Shown in pieces: positions 1-11,484 of a DNA stretch of 64,000 nt. The notes under the pieces are model-generated. The model saw only the letters and a program-made list of their open reading frames with translations, was not told the DNA's origin and searched no databases. Origin of the DNA: Daphnia pulex (taxonomy: Eukaryota; Arthropoda; Branchiopoda; Diplostraca; Daphniidae); assembly GCF_021134715.1 (NCBI RefSeq), contig NC_060019.1, forward strand, positions 2,790,001 through 2,854,000. The letters run 5' to 3'. Positions within the stretch are counted from its first letter, which is position 1, and every line of letters begins with the position of its first letter. The translations under genes and the position numbers were made by a program.

Positions 1-850
1 GCAGCTTTCCGGCAGGGAATCCATGGACACACTTATGAAACTGACAATAATTACATGACAACACATATTTGCGTATACTCTTTCGAAATTTTTGGCCACC
101 AATAACGTTCGCATACACGGATGATTTTCTTATCAATGCTCATGGATGGAAGCGGGGTGTTCATGATAGAATTTAATAATTTTCTATGCAATATAGACAG
201 GACACACAAAAAGAATTTACGGCCATGAGAGGGATTTTTCTTATACAATACTTTAAGACAGAGTTTTAAATTTGCTTAAACTTCACTAGGGGCATTATAT
301 TTCAACCAAATTAGTAATAGGAGGCAGTTAGCTATCCAATTGTTTTTGGAACGCCGATTCAGTACTATTCATGCTCGGGGGCTTTCTACTGTCAAGAACA
401 CAAACTCCATGACCGATCTCGGAGTCACTAGGTCCAATACAGAATTTATTAGGGTTGCGAGATAGGGCATTAGCCACAAAATTATCTACAACTTTGACGT
501 GGCAGATTTGAATGAAATTCTTGCAGGGCGAGAATCCATCTTGCAAACTTTCCACTGACATCCTTTTTTCGACCACAACCACCGAACAGTTGAGCTGTCC
601 GTTTAACCCTGAGACCCGGCGACCATACTCGTGCGATCTAAATTTCTTAAAGCCACAACAATTGGGGCACTCCATATCGTTTGCGTGGAATTCCATCTCG
701 GCATCTTTCTGCTTCAGGCTGGCGTACGCAATTGGCCGAAGTCCTTGCTGGGAATGTTTTGACTCCCCAACAGCCCATTTCAAGATCTGGCCATCGGAGT
801 CACTTGCCGCGTCATCTCAACGATTTACCTTTACCCCTAGTGTGTAAACC
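1..850 (-). pseudogene. Gypsy-type LTR retrotransposon pol remnant (RNase H to integrase zinc finger)
   Basis: The minus strand reads as a decayed pol fragment. From about 840 to 430 it resembles the RNase H domain of Gypsy elements: a RPIAYAS-like strand, a FHAND-MEC motif close to the usual YHANELEC, a KKFR-HEYGR segment, and a terminal VANALSRNP close to the canonical VADALSRNP. From about 250 down to 51 the integrase H2C2 zinc-binding end follows, recognisable by ERYWWPKISKEY. The order RNase H then integrase is correct for Gypsy pol. Frames break between the pieces and the sequence runs off the left window edge, so no functional protein is present. No LTR is visible here. Assignment to Gypsy rather than BEL rests on these motifs and is moderately sure. 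Confidence 0.72.
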
Positions 851-1585
851 ACCCATTTTATACTAGCAATAAATTAGTGTGAAGCTAAAGTCGATCGAGT
901 CAACACCTTACTCTTGTGTCATTTATTTCTCATCTTTGGGTATGTAACCGGTAGACACTTCCGGCAAAGTGTTACAGTCTCACATAGTCCTTCAAACAGA
1001 TTGAAATCAGTATTTTCTTTTTTTTGTCGGCTCACACTCAAACTTGTTCCTCATTTCAGTTCCCAATTTGTTTTCACTCATTTCCCCCCTTTGAAAATTT
1101 GATAGAGTAAACGTAGGTAATAGCCAAGCAAAAAATTTCTCTCGCTTTCAAGTCAGTTGTTCATAAATTGTTGCTCTCTCAGTCAGACAAATAGAATCTC
1201 GGGGTCTAGTTAAACGGGACCCCAAAATTCTCTACAAACTAGAGTCAATAGACATCCTTTTAATGGAACAGTTTCTTAGTAAGATTTAAAAAATCGAGAG
1301 TCGCCATTGCTAAAATTTTCTTTTGGGAATATATTTTTTTTAACTTGTAAAAAAACGCCCACCACGTAGACAGCCATTTTTTCCCTCTCCTTCTCTCGAA
1401 TCAGTGAAATTCTCTCTTCGCCTCCGTTCATTGTATTTCGGGGTGGGTTTTCCACACAGTCGGGGGCAAAAAAATCGGTATTCGCCCCAAAGCTTTCGTA
1501 TCTCATGTTAGTTGCATTGCTCAAAATTATTAAGGAAATTAACGTCTATTTCTTTAACATCGCCTCAAAGGTACTCCAACCCTAA
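851..1585. other. Intergenic, no gene seen
   Basis: No convincing coding region. The stretch is pyrimidine-rich on the plus strand with many CTCTC and TTTC runs. It may be the flank or leader of the retroelement remnant to the left, but no repeat or LTR boundary could be defined. Confidence 0.4.
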
Positions 1586-1915
1586 ACAAAAATAGAACGA
1601 GCAAAGGCAAGGAGGGAGAGGTGCCAGTACCGTCTACGAGGTGAGATACCTCCGTGGACAGGAGAAGTCCTGTCGAAGCTTCACCACAACACGTCGGAAG
1701 GAAAACGGGAGGCCTACTATAACAGGCCCCTAGTCCCAGCAGCAGTCGTTCCGCCGGAAATTTCTGACCCAAGAGCGGAAGAACATCGGCTACGTGCCAG
1801 GAGAGACTACGTGTTGGAAGGATTGGAGAGAGAAGACCCTCTTAGAGAAGACCCCCACGACCGTAGGATCTTCCATACTCCAGCTCGCCTGGACGGGTTT
1901 ATGCACATCGCTTGA
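1586..1915 (+). CDS. Unrecognised 109-codon open frame, highly charged, no ATG start
   Basis: A plus-strand frame stays open from the TAA at 1583 to a TGA ending at 1915. It has no ATG near its left end, so it would have to be an exon or the end of a truncated gene. It is GC-rich compared with its neighbours and encodes a peptide rich in Arg, Glu, Asp and Pro, with a repeated REDPLREDP-like acidic/basic segment near the C-terminus. Codon periodicity and composition suggest former coding sequence. I do not recognise a family; a retroelement gag tail is one possibility because a Gypsy remnant lies nearby, but nothing proves it. Confidence 0.28.
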   Translation, partial: TKIERAKARRERCQYRLRGEIPPWTGEVLSKLHHNTSEGKREAYYNRPLVPAAVVPPEISDPRAEEHRLRARRDYVLEGLEREDPLREDPHDRRIFHTPARLDGFMHIA

Positions 1916-3650
1916 TATTATTCGTTAAAGTCGAAACGATATTTACGAAATTGCATACAAGTACATATTGAAATGCTCTGATATGGAGGATATTTTGTCA
2001 ATTTTACTTCACGCGGGTACTTAACGAATATGTTGCTTATGATTCGGTGCGATTAAAATTTTATCGAATAATGAAACTATCACACTGAATTAAATTACAG
2101 ATTAACACTGTTCACGTTGAATAACTAGAACTAGGCGACAGCTCACGAAGGAATTCAGACTGTGGTGTTAAAAATCAAAATTTACTTGCATGAGAAATTC
2201 CCAGCCGAAAGTTGGATTGTTGAATATTAGGAACTTCAGGGGGGGGGGGGGCAATTTCTATCTTCACATGAATTAATTCTTCCTGTATATCGACAGTCGC
2301 AATTTCAAACGTTGAGCTATAAGATTCACGATCTACTGGTCCCGCTAATACTGTTTCTAACGTACACATTTCCACTTCACTGAAAAGAATTACTAGTGTT
2401 GCCAATGGGCCACCCGGATGGAGATTTCATTTTGTTTCATATACATCACATTCAAGCGACAATTTAACGCAATTCCATGAACTGACTCAATCGAATAGAC
2501 TGGAACTAAACAGTTTGTGGCTGGTTCCAGAAAAATCTTACAGATGTCACGTGAATGAAATAGCACACATTGACTGTAACTTAAAATAAAATTCCGAACA
2601 AGTTTCATATTCAATCCCATCTGTGTTAACGAAATTGTGATTGAAACGATTTAAATTTTATTAGAGTTTACTCGTACCGGGTAGGAATCACTTCTACACA
2701 CTGACTTTGAAGTGTTTCATCATGTTCAGGTATTATATAAAACGATATGACAGCTGAAATAGTGATGCAGATCTCAATCACCACGATTAAATTGATAAAA
2801 CACCGGCTCACACGGGGAGCAGAGTATGCAGGTGTACGAGCTTACAGAAATTTTACTATGCAAAATTTTTCGTTTTGCTTTTTGTGAAAAAAACTTCTAG
2901 ATATGAGGTGCGTAATTAATAATTACAAAGAGTGAGTTGGACATCCATCAGTATGAAGGTTTATGCTACATCAATTCCAACGCGGATTATTAAACTTGGA
3001 TATGACTTTTTTGTAAAAGAAAGTTGTACACTTAGCAACAACATTCTTGGAGATCAAACTAATATATAAATCCATTAATTTTAATCATTACTTTAAGATA
3101 GTTGATGATAAATTATCATCTTCTTTTACTGTGTAATGGGTAATCATGAACAGAAAAATGCTGAAGTGATGAAAATAATCTTGCTTCCTTCTTCATCCTC
3201 AGAAGAAAGCAGTATAGATGTTTTTCCAAACAAAAAGTAGTAGACATGCAAAAAAGTCGTGCGCAGTTTATGCCAATGCGCACCACTGCGGCCGATAGCA
3301 GAACAAAAATGTTTATTACGCTTGACAGATGATTTAACTCCAATCCTTTGTTCAAGAACCGTCTGCTTTTCGATTTATTTTGACACCAAAGGAAGCGTTC
3401 ATAAACTAAAGATACCACACACAAACGGATTCATGTCACGTAATAAAATAATTGTAGTGGTTGAAAGTGATCTATTCACTGGGAAATTCTATGAAGTTGG
3501 AGACGATTCTCCTATTAAATACAGGAGCTGTTTGAAGTGCTCTGTTAAAAGGCCATCCGCATTTGACTTAGAAAAGCCTTAAAAGGAAGAGTTACAGGGC
3601 TCCTGGGTTGTTTTTGTTAAGTCTCCACATACTATTACCTTAATTGATGG
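1916..3650. other. No supported gene; weak open frames only
   Basis: Short frames occur on both strands (for example minus 2620-2175 in two adjacent frames, plus 3259-3582), but none shows a motif I recognise. A run of 12 G at about 2239-2250 is a simple-sequence tract. The minus frames between 2175 and 2620 could be a broken gene, since one ends where the other begins, but support is weak. Confidence 0.3.
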
Positions 3651-3654
3651 TACT

Positions 3655-5950
3655 AGTTAAAATGATGAATTATTTTTTTAAATTTTTTTCGCGAATCGGA
3701 AACGGGCCATGTCATTCCAGCAGTACGCTGGAGCATTATCCAATCGATCTTTTCATCAGTTAACTTAAATAAATCAAACAATAACCAACTTCGTGGTCCA
3801 ATGAAATTAATTAAGTCGTTGGAAAAGACTACTAGAAGCGGATTGATAGTAGGAAAAATGAGATTTTGAGAAAAAAAAGTTACTGGACGGGGAAAGATAA
3901 GAAGTTTCAATACCATTTGGTGTCGGAACGATAAAATTATTTCTCGATCAAAGACAGATAAAATTACCAATTATTGCGTTAAGTACACTACTAATGGCTT
4001 AGAACTGATTTGGTACAAGACTTCACAGCGATTTCGTCTTCATCGCTAAATAATTTCATCAAAGAAAGAAATTTTAAATCGTCTGATGGGGCCACCGAAG
4101 CAAGTCGAGAACGAAGGAACATTTTTATATAAAAAGTAGCAGTAAAATTGGCCACTCGTTTAACATTTCTTCTTTCTTCAATAGACATTGCAAATTCTTC
4201 AGATATTGATCTTTAATAAGTAAATTGCATTCGCCATGTAGCGAGCATGGTGGTTAACGCCTGATGTAAAAAATTAATCAGTGAGAGCCTTAAGAGTAAA
4301 CAATTCTTCTAACCTGGCTTTCAAAAAGAAAATGGATGAACTATGGAGCACCAAGATAAACTAGTGTGATTTCCAACAGTTCACGATAATCTTCCAGTGG
4401 TAAGACTTCTTCTTCGTACAATTTTTCACCCCATGAAGCTACTGATTCCGCAACAGCTTTTAACTCGTCACATAGTTCACTATAATCCAACAGTACTAAG
4501 GCAGATTTGTCTTTGTTTAAGGAATATCAAAGTTTAAGCATTTCCCAATCATTTTGAAATCTGGCGAAGATAGCATTAGATATGGGTTCTTCGATGGAGT
4601 TTTACCATTGATATCTTGCGGAACATAATTGATGTGGACTCCATAGACGTGATGTCGGCACGCCATCCACAGCAAAGCTCTTTTCAAATGACTCTCTAGG
4701 CGAATAGCACATCCATTCAGGCGACCAGTATTAGAAGCCGTGGTGTCGAACGCAAGAGCAGTTACGTTTTAAAGACAGTTCCAGTCGTTTAACACCTCGA
4801 CCAACACAGTAGTTTATTCTTGTCTAGTAGATCGAGGAATGATTGGTATGCCTAAGATTTTAGGATAGTAAATTAACGGCTTTCCAATAAATAGTATTAC
4901 AACTCTATCATTAACTTTTCCTGTATAATATCTGAAAAACCACATTGTTATTATTTTAATGAAAATTACTGAAACAAATTCCTTACTTAATCAATTTTGG
5001 GCCGCAGTGAACAAACGCGAATGGCACAAAAGATTTCTTGATACTGGCAACTAATTGTTCTCTATTTTTTAAACCCTGTTGATGAGTTGTGCTCTTCAAT
5101 ACGGACATTTCAGAAATATTTCTACCTCCAGCGGTAACAAAAGAAGCTTGCATTACCACATGATCTCGAACGCTCAGGTTTCTACTGTAAACTGCCTGTC
5201 CTGTAATTTTGGCTAAAGTTTTTGCTGGGATTTCAAGAGCGACGGATGTCGGTCGAGGTGTTGAACGAGGTTAAATGGAGGAAATGTCAAACTCTTCACC
5301 AGAAGATGAATCGGCACAACTTTTATCTTGTTCTTCGTCTTCGAACTTCCCAGTTTCATTGAAAGGTTCTTGCCGTTGCCGTTTGTTTGCAGCCGAGAGT
5401 TAGTGAATTCTCTTCATTTCTCTCTTACGCGTGACTCCATCTAAACCCATAAATCCTACTTGAGGAAATTGACGCTGGTTTTCAATAAAATTATAATCCT
5501 GCCAGTTGGCATTTCTCGAACACCGCATTAGAGAACTTACATTGGATGGAGCTATATCACATAAATAATATGGATTGCTTTGAAATTCTCTCAATTTACT
5601 CTGATACTGCTTGCTCTTTTGTCTTTGCACTGGGATCTTCTTCATCACAAGAAATTTATTGTGGAGGGATACTAGTTGATCAATGCATGCTTTAGCTGGT
5701 TTAACAGGAATGGCAGCTCATTCCCAAAGAGGATGAAGTTCTTCGTAAAATATTTTAGCACAGATGTCACGATTTGGCATCAATTTCTTTTGAAGGCAGA
5801 TTCCTAATATTCTTCTCAATACGGCTGAGTTCAACGAAAGTTTCTTTCCATTTGCAAGACTAATGTCACTACCAAAACCTAACAAAGTGTCTATCTCTCA
5901 CTGTTTCTTGTGACTTTCCTCTACATGTTCGTCGTAAACAATGGAAAAAA
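3655..5950 (-). pseudogene. Broken transposon-type protein of the FDTT-SNTG / CRHH family
   Basis: Reading 5950 down to 3655, several minus-strand frames join into one degraded protein. Diagnostic pieces in order: a segment near 5650-5400 with RQKSKQYQSK; a stretch near 5200-5000 with GRNISEM and LKNREQLVASIKKSF; then DRVVILFIGKPL; then ALAFDTTASNTGRLNG at about 4770-4715 followed by LLWMACRHHVYGVHI; finally RNVKRVANFTATFYIKMF and YLT-like/VILSVFD segments down to 3655. These match, from memory, a repetitive arthropod and cnidarian protein family of presumed transposon origin; the invariant Asp of FDTT may be catalytic, which is inference. There are at least four in-frame stops and several frame changes, so this is a pseudogene. 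No TIRs were found. Confidence 0.55.
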
Positions 5951-7589
5951 GATTTATCCATAACGACAATGGCAATCTATTTAAAAGAGTACTATCTTTC
6001 TCAGGTATCAACGCTATAAAAATAAAAAAATCAAATGTAAAAATAGGACATCATAATGAGTGCCCTTTAATTTTCTTGATTATAGTTCTCTTGTGAGGAG
6101 TTGGACAAATCGATCTATAAAACACCATTCTACTGCAAACGAAATTAAATCATTTGATTTTATGGTTTCCAAAGTTGTATCGGAATAGCCTGGAGTGCTC
6201 GGGAAGGAGAAGGAAAGCAAAGTTGCTTTTCAGGTAAATATCCATTTACAAATTTCACCATTCAGAATTTCCAATCTTGGCCCTAGCCCCCGAGCTCTTG
6301 ATGGTTGAACTTTATAAAATACAATTTCTAACCAGAACAGAGAAACCGAGAGAAAAATAAACTGGAATAATCAACATTGGACCATGGAACGCCAGATGAG
6401 CGGTTCCATGTGCCAAACAGCATTGTATTTCTGATGGACCAGATAAAAAATTCTTCCTGAATTAGAGTATTAGTTTGCCGAATTTAGGAAGATTTATTTT
6501 CAAAAATCTACAAACGTGTCCTTCGAATTCATCTTGAACCGGCATTCTTTATTTGAAATGCCCAATTCTCTCAGACGAAACCATTCTGGTTTAGCAAGGG
6601 ATCTCAATATGTCCTTATCACCTTTAAACATGTATGAAAAAATAAATACACATAACAATAATATGGTAAACTATGAAGGCACTTACTAACTGTTGTAAAA
6701 ACTGAAACAGGTGTGAGACCTTAAATATCTGGATTTGTCAACATATCAGGATTTAGAATGTGATCAATATCTATATAGATGTAAGGAGTGGGGTTCAGCA
6801 TTTATCCACATCAATACAACCGCATAAGTATCGCAGAATGTATCGTCAAGTTTGTCGTCGTATTTGAACACTACATCTCTCACTTGCCTTTCCACTTAAA
6901 TGCCATGTTCGACAGTTTGTGTACTGTCATTGTCAACATTCTCTGCAAACCTTAGTACGTATTCGCAATGATTTCTACGCTAGATCCAATCGTTAACCAA
7001 TCATGGGTGGTTTGATAGTGGACTAGTCTTGGTATGACCCTGGTTCTCAATTGTTTTCAGTGCCACTGCATTGTTGTAAACAAGCAGAAGGGTTTTCAAA
7101 AACTGATTTCAGCAACTGATTGTAAAATATCTGAGACTATCACTTATTTTTTCGCTTTAAAAGAATGAAACGAATGAAACGACGTTCACGATTTTCAATA
7201 AGAAGGGCTGTTGATCGTGAACTGTTATTGTTAAAAGAATCGAGTAATCGACCGATTGGGGCCTTTCCACCCACTCAAATATTTCCAACCATTCCAGATA
7301 TTCATGAAACACCTGTGATTCTAGTAGCCATGTAAGGGAAATCATAGTGTAACACAATTCTGTTAAATTTTTACAATAAATTTTTTTAAAGAGATACGGA
7401 AGTAATTGTTTATATATACTTCCGACACTCTTCCCCCGATTGCATTGTGGACGATGTGCCAGGGATTTGTTCGGTATCTAACAATGATCTATACTTCTAA
7501 TGATTCCCTGGGATTGCTAGTCAACAAGAATGATATTGTGAAAGAATAAACTTGCACTGCTATATGGAAGAAATAAACTTTCTCTTAGT
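5951..7589. other. No supported gene
   Basis: AT-rich sequence with only short accidental frames. It lies between two oppositely oriented transposon-protein remnants and may contain their decayed 5' parts, but I could not identify motifs. Confidence 0.3.
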
Positions 7590-8450
7590 GGCCTATTATT
7601 AGATTTGAAAATTGACATGATATCTTGTTTTCCTCTGGACTATATGCATCTGGTTCTTTTTGGAGTTTTTAAGCGGCTTCTCACAATTGGACAGGTAGGA
7701 CAGGAGTAAGAAGCACTTCAAGGATAAACTCGACCGTGGGAAAGAGCACAATTGGTGAAAAGGCTTCATCGGATTCGTTCATCCTACCCACAAGAATTCC
7801 ATCGTGTGATCACATCGTTTAAACACGCCAAGGCCTTAAAAGCGGTTGAATTGCGAAAGCTTCGCGAACCCTTCTTCTCTATATTGAACCAGTATTTTTT
7901 TAAGGGATGCAACCATTTCCTGTATCTACACTTGGCCGTCAGAGTAGTGTGTTCTCCAACGATGTGCAAAATGTATTCACATGTAGGAAGACAATGTTTT
8001 CAATATTTTGCAATATTTCAATTTGGGAAGATTTACGGAAGTAATCATCTGGTGTACAATGTGCACTCCATCACACATTTAGTAGACGATTGCCCACTGG
8101 ATTCGATTTCTGCTTTCCCTTTCGCAATTTACCTTACGAAACTGGGACGTTGAAGTCACTTATATAAGATCCACGAATAAAGTATTTGCACGGATGGCAA
8201 AAAGAATTTCAGAACTTGAAAACATATCAGAAATGGATCAGACTATTAGAACCTCGATATTCAACCCTGAAAATCCTGCGGCCTGTGTGAGCACATCACT
8301 GAGAAAACATTTGAAATCCAACACCAGAAAGGACTCGTACTATCTTTGTGAAAATGGGACGGCTCTGAAAATTGTTGTTTTTTACAAAACTCTTGTGTCG
8401 TTTCGATGTTTCACAAATCCAAGAAATCTGTAGAAAGAGCCAATGAAATA
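7590..8450 (+). pseudogene. Transposase-domain protein remnant (PLDYMHLV ... VYNVHSITHL type)
   Basis: The plus strand encodes fragments of a widespread animal transposase-domain family. Seen in order: PLDYMHLVLFGVFKRLL at about 7633-7685; then the frame from 7752 with PQEFHRVITSFKHAKA, FLYLHLAVRVVCSP, FGKIYGSNHLVYNVHSITHLVDD and ISAFPFAIYLTKLGR. In intact relatives this C-terminal part carries the conserved LDYMHLV..G and VYNVH.L.HL.DD..... ISAFPFENYL motifs. A stop ends the frame at about 8153 and the continuation near 8194-8433 is in another frame. Continuation into the DUF4806-like piece at 9.2-10.1 kb is plausible because the two are often found close together, but this is inference. Confidence 0.55.
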
Positions 8451-8559
8451 AAAAATTATCGATATATTCCTGTCAGATGGCTTGGAAGCAAAACAAAACA
8501 ACCTGGCAATAAGTGAATTGAAACTGGTTGCTAAATGTTGGGTTATTGCAGCAATCCAA

Positions 8560-9080
8560 CTCAGAATTTGACTGTTTCTGGTGCAAGCATTCAACAATCG
8601 GGTAATTTTCTATCGTCGTTCTATAAGTAGTATTTATAATATTTGATTGTAAATTATAAATTTAGATTTGAGCACATCATTATATACATCAGTAAATGGG
8701 AGATGGTAAACATATCAAATAGTGAGAAAAATGGCAGCCAACTAACGACAAATTCGACTGTTCCAAATAGAAGTATTCAACAATCTGGTAACTTTCCATC
8801 ACCGTCACATCAGAATTATTTTCAATTTTATTTGTAAATTCTTTTTAAAGGTTTGAGTTTATCTTCATACACAGTAAATGGAGCGATGGCGAATGAATCA
8901 AATCGTGAGAGCAATGGTAGTCATATGCATTTAAAAACTCTTCTGCTGGCGGTGCTAACTTACGAAGACCTGATAATATTCTATGACATTTTATAAATTA
9001 TCAATTAACTATATAATTGTTAATTATGTTTATGGTTTAAGTTCGTCATAAACAGCAAATGAAGTCCTTATGAGCCAAAC
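8560..9080 (+). repeat. Diverged tandem repeat, about 180-220 bp, three to four copies
   Basis: Related segments recur near 8580, 8690-8790, 8865-8960 and 9045-9080. Shared pieces include a 'cat.cagtaaatgg' box, a 'caat-gtgagaaaatgg' box and 'attcaacaatc.ggtaa.tt'. The units look like diverged copies of one exon plus its intron, which suggests local exon duplication in the adjacent transposon-derived gene. Confidence 0.4.
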
Positions 9081-9248
9081 CGTGTAAACTTAGACATCAT
9101 GTACCCAGCTAAGAATTTTACATGTGAATTTAAGTAAACGTGAATTTTTAGTGTCTAAAATGAAATCGTTCGTGAACTTCTTCGAGCTTACGTTCAAAAT
9201 ATATAATTATACGTTATAATTTATGTTATAAATCTCACAACATACTTA

Positions 9249-10088
9249 ATGCAACATTTAAAATTTGTACCTTTTATAGAAACTTATAGTTACTTGGAAA
9301 ACAAAATGAATTCTTTGTCAACTAGTATCCAAGAAGTAAAAGATTTACTAAAGACAATTTTTCTAATGATTCAAAAGCCATTACATACTCCTAAAAAATT
9401 CCAACAAAAATGTAAAATATTTTTTGGACAACGTTAAGGGGTTGATACAAAATATGCCTTTTGATGAAGTGGAAAAGTTAGTGGCGCTTGAAAAAGTTTT
9501 GATGGGAGAGAAACACTCCAGAATTTGCATGTTATGTTCGGTTGAAATTATATTCTTTTAAAATGTAAATGTTAGTAATTATTTCTCTCATAGGTCTGCT
9601 ACCTAGTGAACCAATTTAAAACTGCAACACTCAAGCAATTTTTGTGAGTCCTATCTGGAGAAAGATTTCTACAGAAAAATTGATGCAAGTACAGTGGAAA
9701 ACTTGACGAGGAGACGATCAAAGAAACGGAATTTCCAAAATGATTCATCTCGTCTCAGTGATTGGAGGCAAGAAAGCATAGTTTTGGTAAGCACAGACAT
9801 TTTATTTAACTCTGATTTTGTTCCAGTTTCTCTTGGACTTTACTGCCGAAACAAAAAGTTGAAGAACCTTTGATAGTTGAACTTAAAGACTTCATTCAGA
9901 AGGCGAGAAGTCAAGGCGGGTCACGGTTTCGTACTACCAATAAGATTTCTCATTCTGAAGCGATGAACAACCATCTTGCTGCTCTGGAGAAAGATCCTGA
10001 TTGTCGTGCTGAGTCAGTTGTGACTTCAACAATCAAATCGCTCGCGTCTGTTTTATCATCGGATTTCAAAGCGTTCCAATTCCAATGA
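9249..10088 (+). pseudogene. DUF4806-like coding fragments
   Basis: Three plus-strand coding blocks line up as exons: 9249-9437 (an alpha-helical, coiled-coil-like segment with ENKMNSLSTSIQEVKDLLK), about 9430-9545 (MPFDEVEKLVALEKVL), and about 9640-9790 (SYLEKDFYRKI ... NFQNDSSRLSDW), followed by 9870-10088. The block MPFDEVEKLVALEKVL resembles the start of DUF4806 domains, where a polar pattern 'P....eel..le..l' is typical. The reading is interrupted by a frame break between the first two blocks. These domains are often carried in transposon-derived arthropod proteins. Family assignment is tentative. Confidence 0.35.
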
Positions 10089-11052
10089 GCACTTAGGGCG
10101 ACACATAAAAGTGTTATATTCGTCCTTTACACAGAAACTGAAACTTTGTCTTTAAAATTTGATTTCTTATATTATTATGAAATATTATTTTTTTAATTGG
10201 ATTTTTTAAATCCTTAATTTTGAAATATTTTGGAAAATCAAACAGCTTACCACCTTAGTTGTTGCTGGTAAAAACTGAGTATTCTAAAAAGCCTAAGATA
10301 TATGATTTATTTTTCCATTTTTTCAGTCAAACAATGTCGAAAATTCATGCAACTTTCCCAAGCATATTTTACGATTTATGCAACGGTTACATCCATAAAT
10401 AATGGATAAGTTTCCGAAAACCATTCACTTGGGTACCTATGAGTAGAGGTTGCTGCGTCTTACCACTTCTTCATCAAGCTTGATAATCAGGTACTATAAT
10501 ATTATTATTACCATAGTGCTGACTTTGTAATTTGAAGATAATTTTTCGAGGGCCTTCTACATTCATTACCTAGTGATGGTTCAACATCATCTGAGACGCA
10601 ATGTATTTCTATTATCGCAGCTTCTCCATCACCATCTTTAAATACAAAAACACGGCATTGTTACTATGCTGATTTCTAAACTTGTATTTGATTTACAAAC
10701 CTAATCTATGCTGTGCCAATCTCGTCGTTTCATTATTGAATTCATTTAGTAGCTCCACTGTTGGATGAGTGCCTATTATCCGTATTCAAAAAAATTTCTA
10801 TGACCTCATCTGATATTTAACTTGACAAGACACAGATCTCCTCGTAAAAGGGCTCATTCTAATTATGCAGAGCTTTCGTCATAGATATTTCTCCAAAATG
10901 AAAAAAATAAACAAACGACAGTTGTCAAACCACCCAAATTTCATAAAGTGTTTTTTTTTTGTTTAACAGACAATGTGTGTGGTTTTTAAATGATTTTCAT
11001 CCTCTTCTTTTCAGGTAGGTGAAAAAGTAAAACAAATATAGCTAGTGGTACA
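10089..11052. other. No supported gene
   Basis: AT-rich stretch with only short frames and no motif I can identify; a poly-T run lies at about 10950-10960. Confidence 0.3.
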
Positions 11053-11146
11053 GCTAGCCCCTCTCCCATGGTTACGCGCAATCTCCCCTGTCCGACCCCC
11101 CTTCTGGCAGGCTTTGGCTGCGCTTCAGTCCCGTAAAACTCAAAAT
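11053..11146. repeat. Dispersed GC-rich repeat, copy A
   Basis: About 94 bp beginning with CCCCTCTCCCATGG and ending near CAGTCCCGTAAAACTC. A copy of clear similarity lies in inverted orientation at about 55041-55132. The unit is much more GC-rich than its surroundings and is probably a fragment of a dispersed element. Its full extent is unknown. Confidence 0.6.
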
Positions 11147-11484
11147 TTGCAACGTAAACACTTGTTAAAAATTGTTAGTTTTATCTGAACTGATTTGTTT
11201 TGGTGCCCCAAATGAAGGCGGGGCAGAACGGAAGAATGACGGGCCTTGTGTCCACTGTTCAGAATGGTTGGGTTGCATTTTTTAATGCTGGGCTTCTTGT
11301 CTCCACTCGTTGGAGCCTTTCGTCGCCTCAGTGGCTTGGTTTGTCTCGTCATCGTTGTATAGGGGGGTTCAAAGTTGCCATCTTGGCACGTTATTTCTGG
11401 ACCCGTAGTGCAGCACAACTGGAAAGCATTGGCTTATTTAGATTTTTTGGTGGAAACTGTGTTGTAGTTTAAGTTTGTTTAAGT